Of a DNA stretch of 64,000 bases, positions 44,071 to 52,815 are shown in pieces. Source of the stretch: an uncultured Croceitalea sp. (GTDB lineage Bacteria; Bacteroidota; Bacteroidia; Flavobacteriales; Flavobacteriaceae); contig CANMOV010000009.1 in NCBI GenBank assembly GCA_947499565.1, positions 1 through 64,000 of the forward strand. The letters are read 5' to 3'. Position 1 is the first letter of the stretch, and every line of letters begins with the position of its first letter. The notes beneath the pieces are model-generated. The model was not told the origin of the DNA and did not search any database. It saw only the letters and a program-made list of their open reading frames with translations. Position numbers and translations under genes: made by a program.

Positions 44071-45168
44071 TCAATCTATTAAGGTATTAAGTAGTCCCCA
44101 AAGCTCATTATCAAAACTGGATGGCCCTAATAGCGTTTCACCTGCATCATCTCCTAAGCGCACAATCACTAATTTCTCGCTTGGAATAACATATAATTTC
44201 TGATCATTTTTTCCTAACCCCGCGTAAAGGTCATTAGGAGCGTTAGGAATTAACTTTCCAGAAAGTTCTATCTCAGCTCCAGGAACACGGTAACTGCCTT
44301 TACCATTTAACCAGTACAAATAACCATAAGCTTCATTCATATTTTGAGACGTGTTTTTCATGTCAGTAAGAAAAGCAGTATCCCCAAGAATAGTTTCTCC
44401 ATCCCAAACCCCATTATTAAGGTTAAGAATGCCAAAGCGAGCCATGCTTCTTGCGTTGCTAAAATAAATTGTGTTAAACCCTACAGAAAGCCAAACCCCT
44501 TGCATTCCAATTTTATCGCGAATTTTTGCATAGGAATAATTCTTAAAATCTGTTCCAGTAGCTCCAGTAATAATTTTGTCTAAAAGTGTATAGGGGGCAT
44601 TATGATAAAACCAGAATTCCCCAGATTCGTTTCTAAATAATAAACATTCTGGATCTGTACAAAAAACATCATCCACATCATATTCCAAACCTGTGGTCAT
44701 AGTTAAATGATTCCAGACTGTAATATTCTCCTCTTGTTCAGTAGTTAAGCTAGACCAACCGTTTCCCAGATAATCCACTGAAGAATTATTAATATTTAAA
44801 AAACCTTCTTCTTGCGCAATTCCGACGGTCATTGCGGTTAATGTCTTTCCGGCAGAATTCCATACATGATTATCATTTTGCGTAAAATCACCAAAATACT
44901 TTTCAATGACTATTCGTCCATCTTTTAAAATTATAAAGGCATCAGTACCCCTTTCTTCCAAAAAGTTATATAAAGGTTCCTCCGCTGCTATGTTCCAATC
45001 TAAATCTGTAATCGCAATTGTTTCCCAATCATCTGAGGTTAAAGGAGGAAAATATGCTTCGCTGGGAATAGGATTAATCGTAATTACCTGATCTTCATTA
45101 TCACTAGAATCACTAGAGCATGAATATAAAACAAATGCTAGGGCTGCTAAAAAAAGTTGATTTTTCAT
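44071..45168 (-). CDS. Serine hydrolase lipoprotein (class C beta-lactamase-like)
   Basis: 365 residues from the ATG at 45166-45168 (MKNQLFLAALAFVLYSCSSD, lipobox Cys17). SxxK motif SAGK in HVWNSAGKTLTAM, Tyr-containing KNYSYAKI, and a late KLV-like segment. It resembles the penicillin-binding/esterase group rather than a resistance beta-lactamase. The upstream eight codons give no signal. Convergent with the DUF2007 gene and divergent from rimO. Confidence 0.87.
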   Translation of the reverse strand: MKNQLFLAALAFVLYSCSSDSSDNEDQVITINPIPSEAYFPPLTSDDWETIAITDLDWNIAAEEPLYNFLEERGTDAFIILKDGRIVIEKYFGDFTQNDNHVWNSAGKTLTAMTVGIAQEEGFLNINNSSVDYLGNGWSSLTTEQEENITVWNHLTMTTGLEYDVDDVFCTDPECLLFRNESGEFWFYHNAPYTLLDKIITGATGTDFKNYSYAKIRDKIGMQGVWLSVGFNTIYFSNARSMARFGILNLNNGVWDGETILGDTAFLTDMKNTSQNMNEAYGYLYWLNGKGSYRVPGAEIELSGKLIPNAPNDLYAGLGKNDQKLYVIPSEKLVIVRLGDDAGETLLGPSSFDNELWGLLNTLID

Positions 45169-45264
45169 GATGCAATTTTTAGTAAGACACACAAATTCCT
45201 ATAAAGTTTAACGTGAGAGTCAAAGAAATATTTATTAAAATGGACCAATTGCAAGGGCTTGTTG

Positions 45265-45272
45265 TATTTTTG
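45265..45272 (+). promoter_or_regulatory. -7 element of rimO
   Basis: TATTTTTG fits TAnnTTTG, 18 nt before the ATG. Confidence 0.5.
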
Positions 45273-45290
45273 CTGCCCATTTAGAAACCA

Positions 45291-46601
45291 ATGCGCACAA
45301 AATCACTTAAAAAGAACAAAATCAACGTAGTAACCTTGGGTTGTAGCAAGAATGTTTACGATTCTGAGGTGCTCATGGGACAACTAAAAGCCAATAACAA
45401 AGAAGTTGTCCATGAAGAAGAAGGTAATGTGGTTGTTATTAATACTTGCGGATTTATTGCCAATGCAAAAGAAGAAAGTGTAAATACCATCCTAGAATAC
45501 GTTCAAAAGAAAGAAGCTGGGAATGTAGATAAGGTTTTTGTAACGGGATGTTTAAGTGAACGCTACAAACCAGATTTGCAGAAAGAGATTCCTAACGTGG
45601 ATGAATATTTTGGTACTAGTGATTTACCAAATTTATTAAAAGCTTTAGGTGCTGATTATAAGCATGAACTTATAGGAGAGCGTTTAACAACTACACCAAA
45701 GAATTATGCCTACTTAAAAATAGCTGAAGGTTGCGACAGACCTTGTTCTTTCTGTGCAATCCCTTTAATGCGTGGAAAGCATAAGAGTAAACCTATTGAA
45801 GAGTTAGTAGCCGAAGCAGAAAAATTAGCTGCGAAAGGTGTAAAGGAACTGATTCTAATCGCCCAAGATTTAACCTATTACGGGTTGGATTTGTATAAAA
45901 AACGAAATCTAGCTGAGCTCTTGGAAGGTCTTGTTAAAGTTGAAGGGATTGAATGGATTCGTTTGCATTATGCCTTTCCTACCGGTTTTCCAATGGATGT
46001 GTTAGCGTTAATGAAGAAAGAGCCTAAAGTATGCAATTATATAGACATACCACTGCAGCATATCTCTGATGCTATTTTAAAAAGTATGCGTCGTGGAACT
46101 ACATATGCTAAAACTACGAAGCTTCTTAAAGATTTTAGAGCCACTGTTCCAGAAATGACTATTAGAACAACGCTGATAGTTGGCTATCCAGGAGAAACAG
46201 AAGAAGACTATCAAATTTTAAAGAATTGGGTAAAAGAAATGCGTTTTGAGCGTTTAGGTTGTTTTACGTATAGTCATGAAGAAAATACACATGCCTATAA
46301 TTTAGAAGACAATGTGCCTGGGGAAGTTAAGCAAGAACGGGCTAATGAGATTATGGAAATTCAATCTCAAATTTCTTGGGAGTTAAATCAAGAAAAAATA
46401 GGGAAAACTTATAGATGTATCATTGACCGTAAGGAAGGAAATCACTTTATAGGTAGAACCGAGTTTGATTCTCCTGATGTTGATAATGAGGTTTTAATTG
46501 ATGCTGCTAAGCATTATGTAAAAATTGGTGATTTTACCGATATCAAAATTATAGAAGCTTCGGATTTTGATTTATATGGTGAGCCAGTATCGTCACCCTG
46601 A
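45291..46601 (+). CDS. rimO: Ribosomal protein S12 methylthiotransferase RimO
   Basis: 436 residues. Methylthiolates Asp89 of S12 using two iron-sulfur clusters. N-terminal UPF0004 domain with C18, C53, C87; radical SAM motif C148-x3-C152-x2-C155 (GCDRPCSFC); C-terminal TRAM domain. The C-terminus ends GEPVSSP, and the stop codon lies inside an inserted short repeat at 46567-46632; the second copy of the duplicated sequence would instead give GELV-stop, which I read as the ancestral end. Confidence 0.93.
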   Translation: MRTKSLKKNKINVVTLGCSKNVYDSEVLMGQLKANNKEVVHEEEGNVVVINTCGFIANAKEESVNTILEYVQKKEAGNVDKVFVTGCLSERYKPDLQKEIPNVDEYFGTSDLPNLLKALGADYKHELIGERLTTTPKNYAYLKIAEGCDRPCSFCAIPLMRGKHKSKPIEELVAEAEKLAAKGVKELILIAQDLTYYGLDLYKKRNLAELLEGLVKVEGIEWIRLHYAFPTGFPMDVLALMKKEPKVCNYIDIPLQHISDAILKSMRRGTTYAKTTKLLKDFRATVPEMTIRTTLIVGYPGETEEDYQILKNWVKEMRFERLGCFTYSHEENTHAYNLEDNVPGEVKQERANEIMEIQSQISWELNQEKIGKTYRCIIDRKEGNHFIGRTEFDSPDVDNEVLIDAAKHYVKIGDFTDIKIIEASDFDLYGEPVSSP

Positions 46602-46632
46602 GCCTGTCGAAGGGTTGATTTATATGGTGAGC
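46567..46632. repeat. Short dispersed repeat inserted at the end of rimO, with 18-bp direct flanks
   Basis: TTGATTTATATGGTGAGC occurs at 46567-46584 and again at 46615-46632. Between them lies a segment ending in GTCACCCTGAGCCTGTCGAA and GGG (46592-46614), which contains the palindromic arms CCCT and AGGG. The layout is that of an insertion with target duplication. The GTCACCCTGAGCCTGTCGAA core looks like a repeat found in many marine bacteria. Confidence 0.7.
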
Positions 46633-46643
46633 TAGTCTAATAA

Positions 46644-46689
46644 AGTTCGGACAAGGTTTAAATTGGGGCGCATTAAAGTTGCCCGAACT
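46644..46689. repeat. 46-bp imperfect inverted repeat between rimO and the aquaporin gene
   Basis: AGTTCGG at 46644-46650 pairs with CCGAACT at 46683-46689, and pairing continues inward with mismatches (CAA/TTG, then TTTAA-type). No T tract follows, so a terminator is unlikely. It is the only structure seen in the convergent rimO/aqpZ gap apart from the rimO repeat. Confidence 0.5.
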
Positions 46690-46705
46690 ATTTGAGTATT
46701 AAATA

Positions 46706-47395
46706 CTACCCTTTCTCTGGGGAAAGAAAGCGATAAACCATTCCTGCTAATATAGCACCTACTATTGGAGCAAGCCAAAACAGCCATAATTGCGGTATAG
46801 CCCACGAGCCATCTGCAAATAATGCTTGACTTGTACTACGAGCTGGGTTTACGGAAGTATTCGTCACCGGAATACTAATTAAATGTATTAGGGTTAAGCC
46901 AAGTCCAATTGCTAAACCTGCTAAATATTTAGGAGCTTTTGAATGTGTGGCTCCTAAAATTATGATTAAGAAAAAGAAAGTCATTACAACCTCGGTTACA
47001 AAAGCAGATACCATGTCATATCCACCTGGGGAGTGTTCTCCAAAACCATTCGCAGCAAAACCTCCAATTTCAAATCCAGATTTACCACTCACAATTAAGT
47101 AAAGTATGCCTGCTCCGGCAATAGCACCCATAACTTGAGAAATAATGTATGGGATTAAATCTTTCTTGTCAAAACGACCTCCTACAGCTAACCCAATAGA
47201 GACGGCTGGGTTTAAATGGCAACCAGATATGTGTCCAATGGCATAAGCCATAGTTACCACTGTAAGACCAAAAGCAAGCGAAACACCTACAAATCCAATA
47301 CCCATTTCAGGAAATCCAGCGGCTAAAACAGCACTACCACATCCACCAAAAACGAGCCAAAAAGTTCCAATAAATTCTGCGATTAATTTTTTCAT
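46706..47395 (-). CDS. aqpZ: Aquaporin Z-like water channel
   Basis: 229 residues, six transmembrane helices and two half-helices with HLNPAVS and VNPARS. The aromatic/arginine selectivity filter appears to be of the water type: the second NPA is followed by Arg, and a His is present in the SIGLAV/GLTLIHL helix. It moves water across the inner membrane. Transcribed alone. Confidence 0.94.
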   Translation of the reverse strand: MKKLIAEFIGTFWLVFGGCGSAVLAAGFPEMGIGFVGVSLAFGLTVVTMAYAIGHISGCHLNPAVSIGLAVGGRFDKKDLIPYIISQVMGAIAGAGILYLIVSGKSGFEIGGFAANGFGEHSPGGYDMVSAFVTEVVMTFFFLIIILGATHSKAPKYLAGLAIGLGLTLIHLISIPVTNTSVNPARSTSQALFADGSWAIPQLWLFWLAPIVGAILAGMVYRFLSPEKG

Positions 47396-47441
47396 AAGGT
47401 TCTAAAAATTAGTTAGTATACTAATTTAGAACCATTTATGA

Positions 47442-48197
47442 TTATAAGGTCACATATGAGATTAAATTTTCTACCGTGGGATGATCATTTCCACCTTCGG
47501 GTTCAATAGTAATGTTTAAAGATTCCGCTTTATCAATATACTTTAGGGTGATTAATTTTTCGCTAGTTTTTAATACGCCCATATCTATCATTTCTCCATT
47601 AACATCACTCCACATTTGATAGGTTTTGTCTTCAGGTAACTTAGGTAAACCTTCTGAGTTAACCACCACTATCTTTTTTTCATGATTTATATAAGCGATA
47701 GCTCTAGAATTGGGAGAAAGTTCATTCCCTTTAAGCAAAAGAGGAATGATATTTTCCCCGTCTATGGTTTTTAATCGGGTATTGGTTAAAACATAATTTT
47801 CTTCAAGGGAATTTAAACGTTCTTTTAAATCTGTGGTTTGATTTTGTAAAACCTCAAACTCCTTTTGAGTTTTCTGCCATTCGGTATACATCCAAATTGA
47901 GGATGCTAAAAATAGTATACTGATACTTGCAGCTACTAAAAGAGGTCTGTACGATAGTTGTCTAACTTTTGTCTCTTCTAGCTTTGTTTTTAATTCAGCT
48001 TTAACTGTAGATGGGGGGATAATCGCATTTTCAAAAGCCATTTTTTCAAAATCTTCCTCCAATTCTGAAAACTTTTTCTTTACCTCTTTATCATTCTTAA
48101 TAGCATGTTCCACCAAACTTCTGTCAGACGTGTTCAATTCATCTAATAAATATTTTTCTAAAAGTCCTTCGTCTAATATTTTCTTCCTGTCCATCAT
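47442..48197 (-). CDS. Anti-sigma factor, RskA-like
   Basis: 251 residues from the ATG at 48195-48197. Cytoplasmic N-terminal domain (DEGLLEKYLLDELNTSDRSL and on to ~80), one transmembrane helix (~83-101), a coiled coil (~103-135) and an extracytoplasmic RskA/anti-sigma-K domain (SEGLPKLPEDKTYQMW, then MIDMGVL). No zinc motif. It overlaps the sigma gene (ATGATG around the TGA stop). It holds the ECF factor inactive until a signal outside the membrane. Confidence 0.88.
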   Translation of the reverse strand: MMDRKKILDEGLLEKYLLDELNTSDRSLVEHAIKNDKEVKKKFSELEEDFEKMAFENAIIPPSTVKAELKTKLEETKVRQLSYRPLLVAASISILFLASSIWMYTEWQKTQKEFEVLQNQTTDLKERLNSLEENYVLTNTRLKTIDGENIIPLLLKGNELSPNSRAIAYINHEKKIVVVNSEGLPKLPEDKTYQMWSDVNGEMIDMGVLKTSEKLITLKYIDKAESLNITIEPEGGNDHPTVENLISYVTL

Positions 48198-48757
48198 GCC
48201 AAAATTTCTATACAAAACCAAAATACGATTAGCTCATTTTTATAACTATCACGCAGCAGATTTAAAGCCTGTCTTATGTAAGACTTAAAAGTGCCTAATG
48301 GTACACCCATTTCTATATAGGCCTCTCTGTGCGTATACCCCCTAAAATAAACTAGGGAGATTGCCTCTTGGTGATGAGGTTCTAATTTTTTAATAGCACC
48401 ACTAAGCTCTGTGTAATCTGGTAGTATTTCCTCTTCTGTTTTATTAGTATGTACACTTAAATCTTCCGATTGGATGAGCAATTCTGGCTTTCTTAATGCA
48501 TTTAATGTTGTGTTTTTTGCTATTCTGTAAGCCCAAGTATAAAATTTACCTTTTGTAGAGTCGTAACTATCTATCTTCTGCCAAATTTTAATGAATGTCT
48601 CTTGCAGCAAATCTTGAGCTGCTGCTTCATTTCTACACATACGTAGTATTACGCCATAAAGAGCCCCAGAATACTTATCATAAATAGCATAAAGTGCATT
48701 CTTATCCTTGTTAGATAATTGCCGGATTAGTTCATTATCATTTAGGTGGTTCGCCAT
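48194..48757 (-). CDS. ECF RNA polymerase sigma factor (SigK-like)
   Basis: 187 residues. Region 2 (LYAIYDKYSGALYGVILRMC, RNEAAAQDLLQETFIKIWQK, TKGKFYTWAYRIAKN) and region 4 (HHQEAISLVYFRGYTHREAY, GVPLGTFKSYIRQAL) are clear. Its pairing with an RskA-like anti-sigma factor and a divergent fasciclin protein is a recurring arrangement; the fasciclin gene is a likely target. Confidence 0.93.
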   Translation of the reverse strand: MANHLNDNELIRQLSNKDKNALYAIYDKYSGALYGVILRMCRNEAAAQDLLQETFIKIWQKIDSYDSTKGKFYTWAYRIAKNTTLNALRKPELLIQSEDLSVHTNKTEEEILPDYTELSGAIKKLEPHHQEAISLVYFRGYTHREAYIEMGVPLGTFKSYIRQALNLLRDSYKNELIVFWFCIEILA

Positions 48758-48880
48758 ATACTTTGTTAAAGATATGATAAAATCATTTTGAGTTCATCCA
48801 AATGATAAAATGCCGTGTAAATAGAAATAGAAGCGCTCAAAATTTAAATCAATTAATAGTTAAATCTTAAAAACAAAGAC

Positions 48881-49399
48881 ATGAAAAAATTAGTATTTAT
48901 TTTATCAATCGCAACTTTTACCTTTTTTACCCAAACTATTGAAGCTCAAAAATCAAAAGATATCGTTGATATTGCAGCTTCAATGGATGACTTTTCAACT
49001 TTAGTAGCGGCAGTTAAAGCTGCAGACTTGGTTGATGCTTTAAAAGGGAATGGTCCATTAACAGTTTTTGCACCAAATAATGCAGCATTTAATAAATTAC
49101 CTAAAGGAACAGTGGAAACTTTACTGAAGCCGGAAAACAAAGAAACACTTACGGCTATTCTAACGTATCATGTCCTGGCTGGAAAATATACAGCTGCGGA
49201 TATTGTAAAATCCATTAAAGCCAATGGAGGTGGTTTTATGGCTAGAACATTACAAGGTGAGGCAATTTATGGAGAACTATCTGGTGGTAATGTAATTTTA
49301 ACGGATTCTAAAGGGAAGAAATCTAAAGTTATTGTTACCGATGTTATGGCAAGTAATGGGGTAATACATGCTATAGAGAATGTGGTAATGCCTAAATAA
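48881..49399 (+). CDS. Secreted fasciclin (FAS1) domain protein
   Basis: 172 residues, signal peptide to ~22 (FTQTIEAQ). One FAS1 domain over ~26-172: KGNGPLTVFAPNNAAFNKLP (H1 motif) and TYHVLAG, then NGVIHAIENVVMPK (H2). Such domains mediate surface or polysaccharide adhesion. Divergent from the ECF sigma gene. Own terminator. Confidence 0.93.
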   Translation: MKKLVFILSIATFTFFTQTIEAQKSKDIVDIAASMDDFSTLVAAVKAADLVDALKGNGPLTVFAPNNAAFNKLPKGTVETLLKPENKETLTAILTYHVLAGKYTAADIVKSIKANGGGFMARTLQGEAIYGELSGGNVILTDSKGKKSKVIVTDVMASNGVIHAIENVVMPK

Positions 49400-49422
49400 T
49401 ATAGGGTAAGAGTTTAGAAAAG

Positions 49423-49447
49423 AAAAGCACCGCATTGCGGTGCTTTT
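49423..49447. terminator. Bidirectional terminator between fasciclin and SRPBCC genes
   Basis: AAAAGCACCGC / GCGGTGCTTTT stem (49423-49433, 49437-49447), 3-nt loop; A and T tracts serve both strands. It contains the end of the minus-strand SRPBCC gene. Confidence 0.85.
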
Positions 49448-49961
49448 ACATATTTACAAATTCAAAACCCGCTAATGGGATTTTGGTTAAATCAAATTCT
49501 CTTTCATTCAATAAAATCCCATGTTCGAGGTAAGCTTTTAGGTTTGCTAGCCAAAATGTCCAACCATTACTGCATCCATGGTGAATGTTTAATTTACTAT
49601 TCTCATCTGTAGGAATTTCGTATTGCTTGAGCGAAACCAAAACGGCATTTTCTTTTTGTTCTAACGTAACCGAGACTTTACAATTTTCAGCAAAAGAAAA
49701 TTCAATAAAATCTAAGTTATTAGTTTGCAATATGCTCCCTCTTTCTTGTTCCTCCCAATTATGCCAGTTCCAAGCATAACTGTCATTTACTTGAACATGT
49801 TCTGAAGCGTTTCTTATCGACTTGTTTGGCGAAGTATAGACAGCCTTTCTCAAAAACCAAGATTCAATCCCTTCCGCTGTACTCCAGCACCAAAATAATT
49901 TTTCTATTGGAGCTTTGATATAGATTTTCTTTGTGAACTGATTAAAGTTTAATTTACTCAT
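49446..49961 (-). CDS. SRPBCC (AHSA1-like) protein
   Basis: 171 residues. The START/Bet v1-like fold is suggested by KKIYIKAPIEKLFWCWSTAE, GIESWF, the paired LDFIEFSFAEN strand and the C-terminal helix WTFWLANLKAYLEHGILL. Function unknown; related proteins bind hydrophobic ligands or Hsp90. It overlaps the serine-hydrolase gene by 4 bp (ATGA), last of a four-gene operon. Confidence 0.85.
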   Translation of the reverse strand: MSKLNFNQFTKKIYIKAPIEKLFWCWSTAEGIESWFLRKAVYTSPNKSIRNASEHVQVNDSYAWNWHNWEEQERGSILQTNNLDFIEFSFAENCKVSVTLEQKENAVLVSLKQYEIPTDENSKLNIHHGCSNGWTFWLANLKAYLEHGILLNEREFDLTKIPLAGFEFVNM

Positions 49962-51118
49962 CTTTTTCGTTTTAATTCGATGTCATATAACTCGCGACCT
50001 AATTGAGCCAAGAAAGGAATTCCAATTTCATCGTATTCGTAGTTGTCATCATTAAAAATAGCATTCTTATTTACCAATATAGTAGCTGTTACCATAAAAT
50101 CTATATTGTTTTTGGTGTCTTTAATATAAGCACAATCGGTAAGCGTGCCATAGGCATAGCCAACCTTATTATAAATTTTAATATGATTGGGGATAGGTTC
50201 TTTAGAATCCCCATAGATAAAGAACTTTCCATAGCTATCGTAATACTCAACTTCATTATAACCAACTTCTTTAGGCAAAGTACTCATAGCATTTAGTAAA
50301 AATTCATATTGATTTTTACCTAAGTTAAAGCGTTCTTTTTCAGGAAAATGATTTGGAAAAATAATTCTCTTAAGCAATTCATGTTGCGAGGTTAAAGCAT
50401 AAAAGTTTTTTAAACCGAAATCAAAGGGTTCTTGATAAAGTGAATCTTCGTTATAAAAGCCGGTTCCCTTTAAAATTTTCTGCATTTGGAGATTTCTTGG
50501 TGACGCATTTATTAGTTTTTTGGAACTTGAGGTAGTACTATCATTAATGTAAATAATTAATGGTTTTGTTGTAACATCATCTGCATTAGAAGTAGAGAGA
50601 CGATGTGAAATCCGTATAGCACTTATTCCACATTTTCTCACGCTTTTATTAAGTTCATCAAAACCTAAAAACTCTATTAATCTATTATTTGCTTTATTAT
50701 CACTTACTGCAAAAATTTCTTGTATTGCTTTTGCAAAAGTGGTTTCTGTAGAATCACCTTCAATATAAAACTTAGTATTTCTGTTGATTGAATCTAATTT
50801 GTTTAATTTTTCCAGTGTAACAACTGCCGCAGGAAACTTAACGGTACTTGCGGGATAGAAATAGTGATTTGGGTCCACCTGAAAATCAAAATCTGTAAAG
50901 AAAATACTATCGTTTCTTCTATTTATTTGGGTATATCTTATTTGCAACTCATATTGCTCAAGACTATCTAGTACTCTTTTTATTCTAATGTCTTCAGAAG
51001 CTAAAGCTTTTTCTAATGGATTAATTTTTGATTTTTCGGTGCAAGAAAATAATGAAAATGCGATTAAAATATTTATTAGAAATACGCAATTGAGTCTTTG
51101 TGGTATTTTTTTAATCAT
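49958..51118 (-). CDS. Serine hydrolase lipoprotein (class A beta-lactamase fold)
   Basis: 386 residues, lipobox ending SLFSC (Cys26). Nucleophile motif S-T-V-K in FYPASTVKFPAAV, SDN-like VSDNKANNRLIE and a KVGYAYGTLTDCAY segment of the KTG type. Relatives include DD-peptidases and resistance beta-lactamases. The large surface loops and the lipoprotein signal favour a peptidoglycan or surface enzyme. It overlaps the next upstream gene by 8 bp. Confidence 0.85.
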   Translation of the reverse strand: MIKKIPQRLNCVFLINILIAFSLFSCTEKSKINPLEKALASEDIRIKRVLDSLEQYELQIRYTQINRRNDSIFFTDFDFQVDPNHYFYPASTVKFPAAVVTLEKLNKLDSINRNTKFYIEGDSTETTFAKAIQEIFAVSDNKANNRLIEFLGFDELNKSVRKCGISAIRISHRLSTSNADDVTTKPLIIYINDSTTSSSKKLINASPRNLQMQKILKGTGFYNEDSLYQEPFDFGLKNFYALTSQHELLKRIIFPNHFPEKERFNLGKNQYEFLLNAMSTLPKEVGYNEVEYYDSYGKFFIYGDSKEPIPNHIKIYNKVGYAYGTLTDCAYIKDTKNNIDFMVTATILVNKNAIFNDDNYEYDEIGIPFLAQLGRELYDIELKRKR

Positions 51119-51362
51119 TATAAATTTCCCCTCTATGTGGTTTTAGCATATCCCTAACGGAAATCATTTCAAATTCAGCAACTATTAAATAAGCGATACT
51201 ATGCATTTCATTAATATGCGATACCCCAGTGATATTAAATTTTAGTTCTTCGGTTACTATATATTCTTTCAGGTGTTTTTCATGATGTTCTGCTGTTTTT
51301 TTGGCCGCAGGACCTCTAAAATCCCAAATTAGTTTAATCTTCTTGTCTAGTATTGGTTGCAT
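51111..51362 (-). CDS. Small conserved protein of unknown function
   Basis: 83 residues, no signal peptide. A His/Lys-rich helix (GPAAKKTAEHHEKHLKEYIV) precedes a beta-rich part (ISVRDMLKPHRGEIY). Conserved-looking and translationally coupled to its neighbours, but no family recognised. Confidence 0.65.
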   Translation of the reverse strand: MQPILDKKIKLIWDFRGPAAKKTAEHHEKHLKEYIVTEELKFNITGVSHINEMHSIAYLIVAEFEMISVRDMLKPHRGEIYND

Positions 51363-51367
51363 GAATA

Positions 51368-51820
51368 TTATGAATTGGTTACAGAAATTCCTTTTTCCGC
51401 AAAGTTTTTAAAATCTTGTGCGTATTTCATGGACTGTTTTTTAAAAGCTCCGGGCATTAAAAAACCTAACAATTTCATTCCAAAACCAGCAAATTGAAAC
51501 TCACTTTCAGAAATCCATCTTGTTTTTCCGTTTTCTTCCTTAAAATAATTTCGTTGAATATTATGAACCCCCTTAGTATCATAACTGGCATGAAATTCTT
51601 CTGGAAAATTTCTTTTTATTATGGTTTCAACCATTTCCATTTCTCCTTTACCTCTCTTAAATGTCATATTCATTTTTGCCCCCTCATGCCCAGGTTCACC
51701 AGAAATCATATTATGGCTTAATAAACCTCGCATCCAATGTTGCATATTATCTGGATTATCCAACTTTTTTATAAACTCATCTCTTGTTAAATCAATTGTT
51801 ATCTCCGTAGTATACTTCAT
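51368..51820 (-). CDS. SRPBCC family protein
   Basis: 150 residues. KYTTEITIDLTRDEFIKKLD, HWMRGLL and the strand block GKMNMTFKRGKGEMEMVETI fit the START-like fold; C-terminal helix FKKQSMKYAQDFKNFAE. First gene of the operon SRPBCC, small gene, serine hydrolase, SRPBCC. Ligand unknown. Confidence 0.82.
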   Translation of the reverse strand: MKYTTEITIDLTRDEFIKKLDNPDNMQHWMRGLLSHNMISGEPGHEGAKMNMTFKRGKGEMEMVETIIKRNFPEEFHASYDTKGVHNIQRNYFKEENGKTRWISESEFQFAGFGMKLLGFLMPGAFKKQSMKYAQDFKNFAEKGISVTNS

Positions 51821-51924
51821 GTTCGAAAAATTTAATAGACTAATGTACTAAAATATTGATTTTGAGAAGCTACTAAAAATCTGTTAATGGTTTTATGATG
51901 ACTTGCACTGCTTTAAGTAATTGT

Positions 51925-51932
51925 TATTTTTG
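51925..51932 (+). promoter_or_regulatory. -7 element of the PPIase lipoprotein gene
   Basis: TATTTTTG fits TAnnTTTG. It ends 4 nt before the ATG at 51937 and lies inside the alternative upstream start at 51895, which argues for 51937 and for a leaderless mRNA. Confidence 0.5.
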
Positions 51933-51936
51933 CGGA

Positions 51937-52815
51937 ATGTATTTTTTAAACAGAAAAATCATTTGGGTCTTTTGTTGTGTTGTTGTTTTAGCGATGGCTT
52001 CTTGCAACTCCCTTTTTAAAGAAGCTCCAGAAAAAGAGGCAGTGGCTAGAGTAGGGGATTCTTATCTCTACAAAGAAGATATTACTTCATTAATTCCCGT
52101 TGGCATGTCTGGACGGGATAGTGCTGCTTTTGTGGTCAACTATATAAACAATTGGGCATCCAAAGAACTTTTGTTAGATAAATCTAAGATTAATCTGTCT
52201 GAAGAGAAGCTGGAAGCATTTAATCGTTTGGTAAATAACTACAAGACAGATTTATATACCAGAGCATATTTAGAGGCTTTGGTTCAGCAATCTTCAGATA
52301 CTTCAATAACTAATTCAGAATTACAAGATTTTTATAATCGTGAGAAAGAGAATTTTAAGCTTACAGAAAAATTAGTGCAATTACGTTTTGTAGCCCTGCC
52401 AGAACAATTTTTGGATAAGAGTATAGTAGAAGCGAAACTAAAAGGTTTTAAAGCAGAAGATAAGGCTTACCTAGACTCTATAGCCGTACAGTTTAAAAAA
52501 TTACATTTTAATGATTCTATCTGGGTGAGTGCATCTCGCCTTATTGAAGAAATACCTCCTTTAACATCCTTGAATGAGGAGAAGTACTTAAAAAATTCAC
52601 AATTTTTTGAATTGCAGGATTCAATCGGGGTATATTTGGGAAAGGTGAATAAGGTGCTTAATATTAATGATATTGCACCAGTATCTTATGTTACTCCGGA
52701 TATTAAACAGATTATTATTAATCGAAGAAGACTTTCTCAAATAAAAAAAATAGAGACTGAAATTATTGATGAAGCTATCAAGAAAAATGAGTTCGAGATT
52801 TATGGAAAAGATTAG
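51937..52815 (+). CDS. Peptidyl-prolyl isomerase-like periplasmic lipoprotein
   Basis: 292 residues from the ATG at 51937 (MYFLNRKIIWVFCCVVVLAM); the 51895 ORF start lies upstream of the promoter. Lipobox MASC (Cys22). Residues ~30-120 (AVARVGDSYLYKEDITSLIP, INNWASKELLLDKSKI) resemble the N-terminal chaperone region of SurA; a C-terminal parvulin domain is not clear. It precedes SurA and overlaps it by 14 bp. It probably assists outer-membrane protein folding. Confidence 0.75.
   Translation: MYFLNRKIIWVFCCVVVLAMASCNSLFKEAPEKEAVARVGDSYLYKEDITSLIPVGMSGRDSAAFVVNYINNWASKELLLDKSKINLSEEKLEAFNRLVNNYKTDLYTRAYLEALVQQSSDTSITNSELQDFYNREKENFKLTEKLVQLRFVALPEQFLDKSIVEAKLKGFKAEDKAYLDSIAVQFKKLHFNDSIWVSASRLIEEIPPLTSLNEEKYLKNSQFFELQDSIGVYLGKVNKVLNINDIAPVSYVTPDIKQIIINRRRLSQIKKIETEIIDEAIKKNEFEIYGKD

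Noticed and set aside
46644..46689. Inverted repeat considered as the terminator of rimO and aqpZ
   Set aside because: It has no T tract on either strand and mismatches in the stem; kept only as a repeat.
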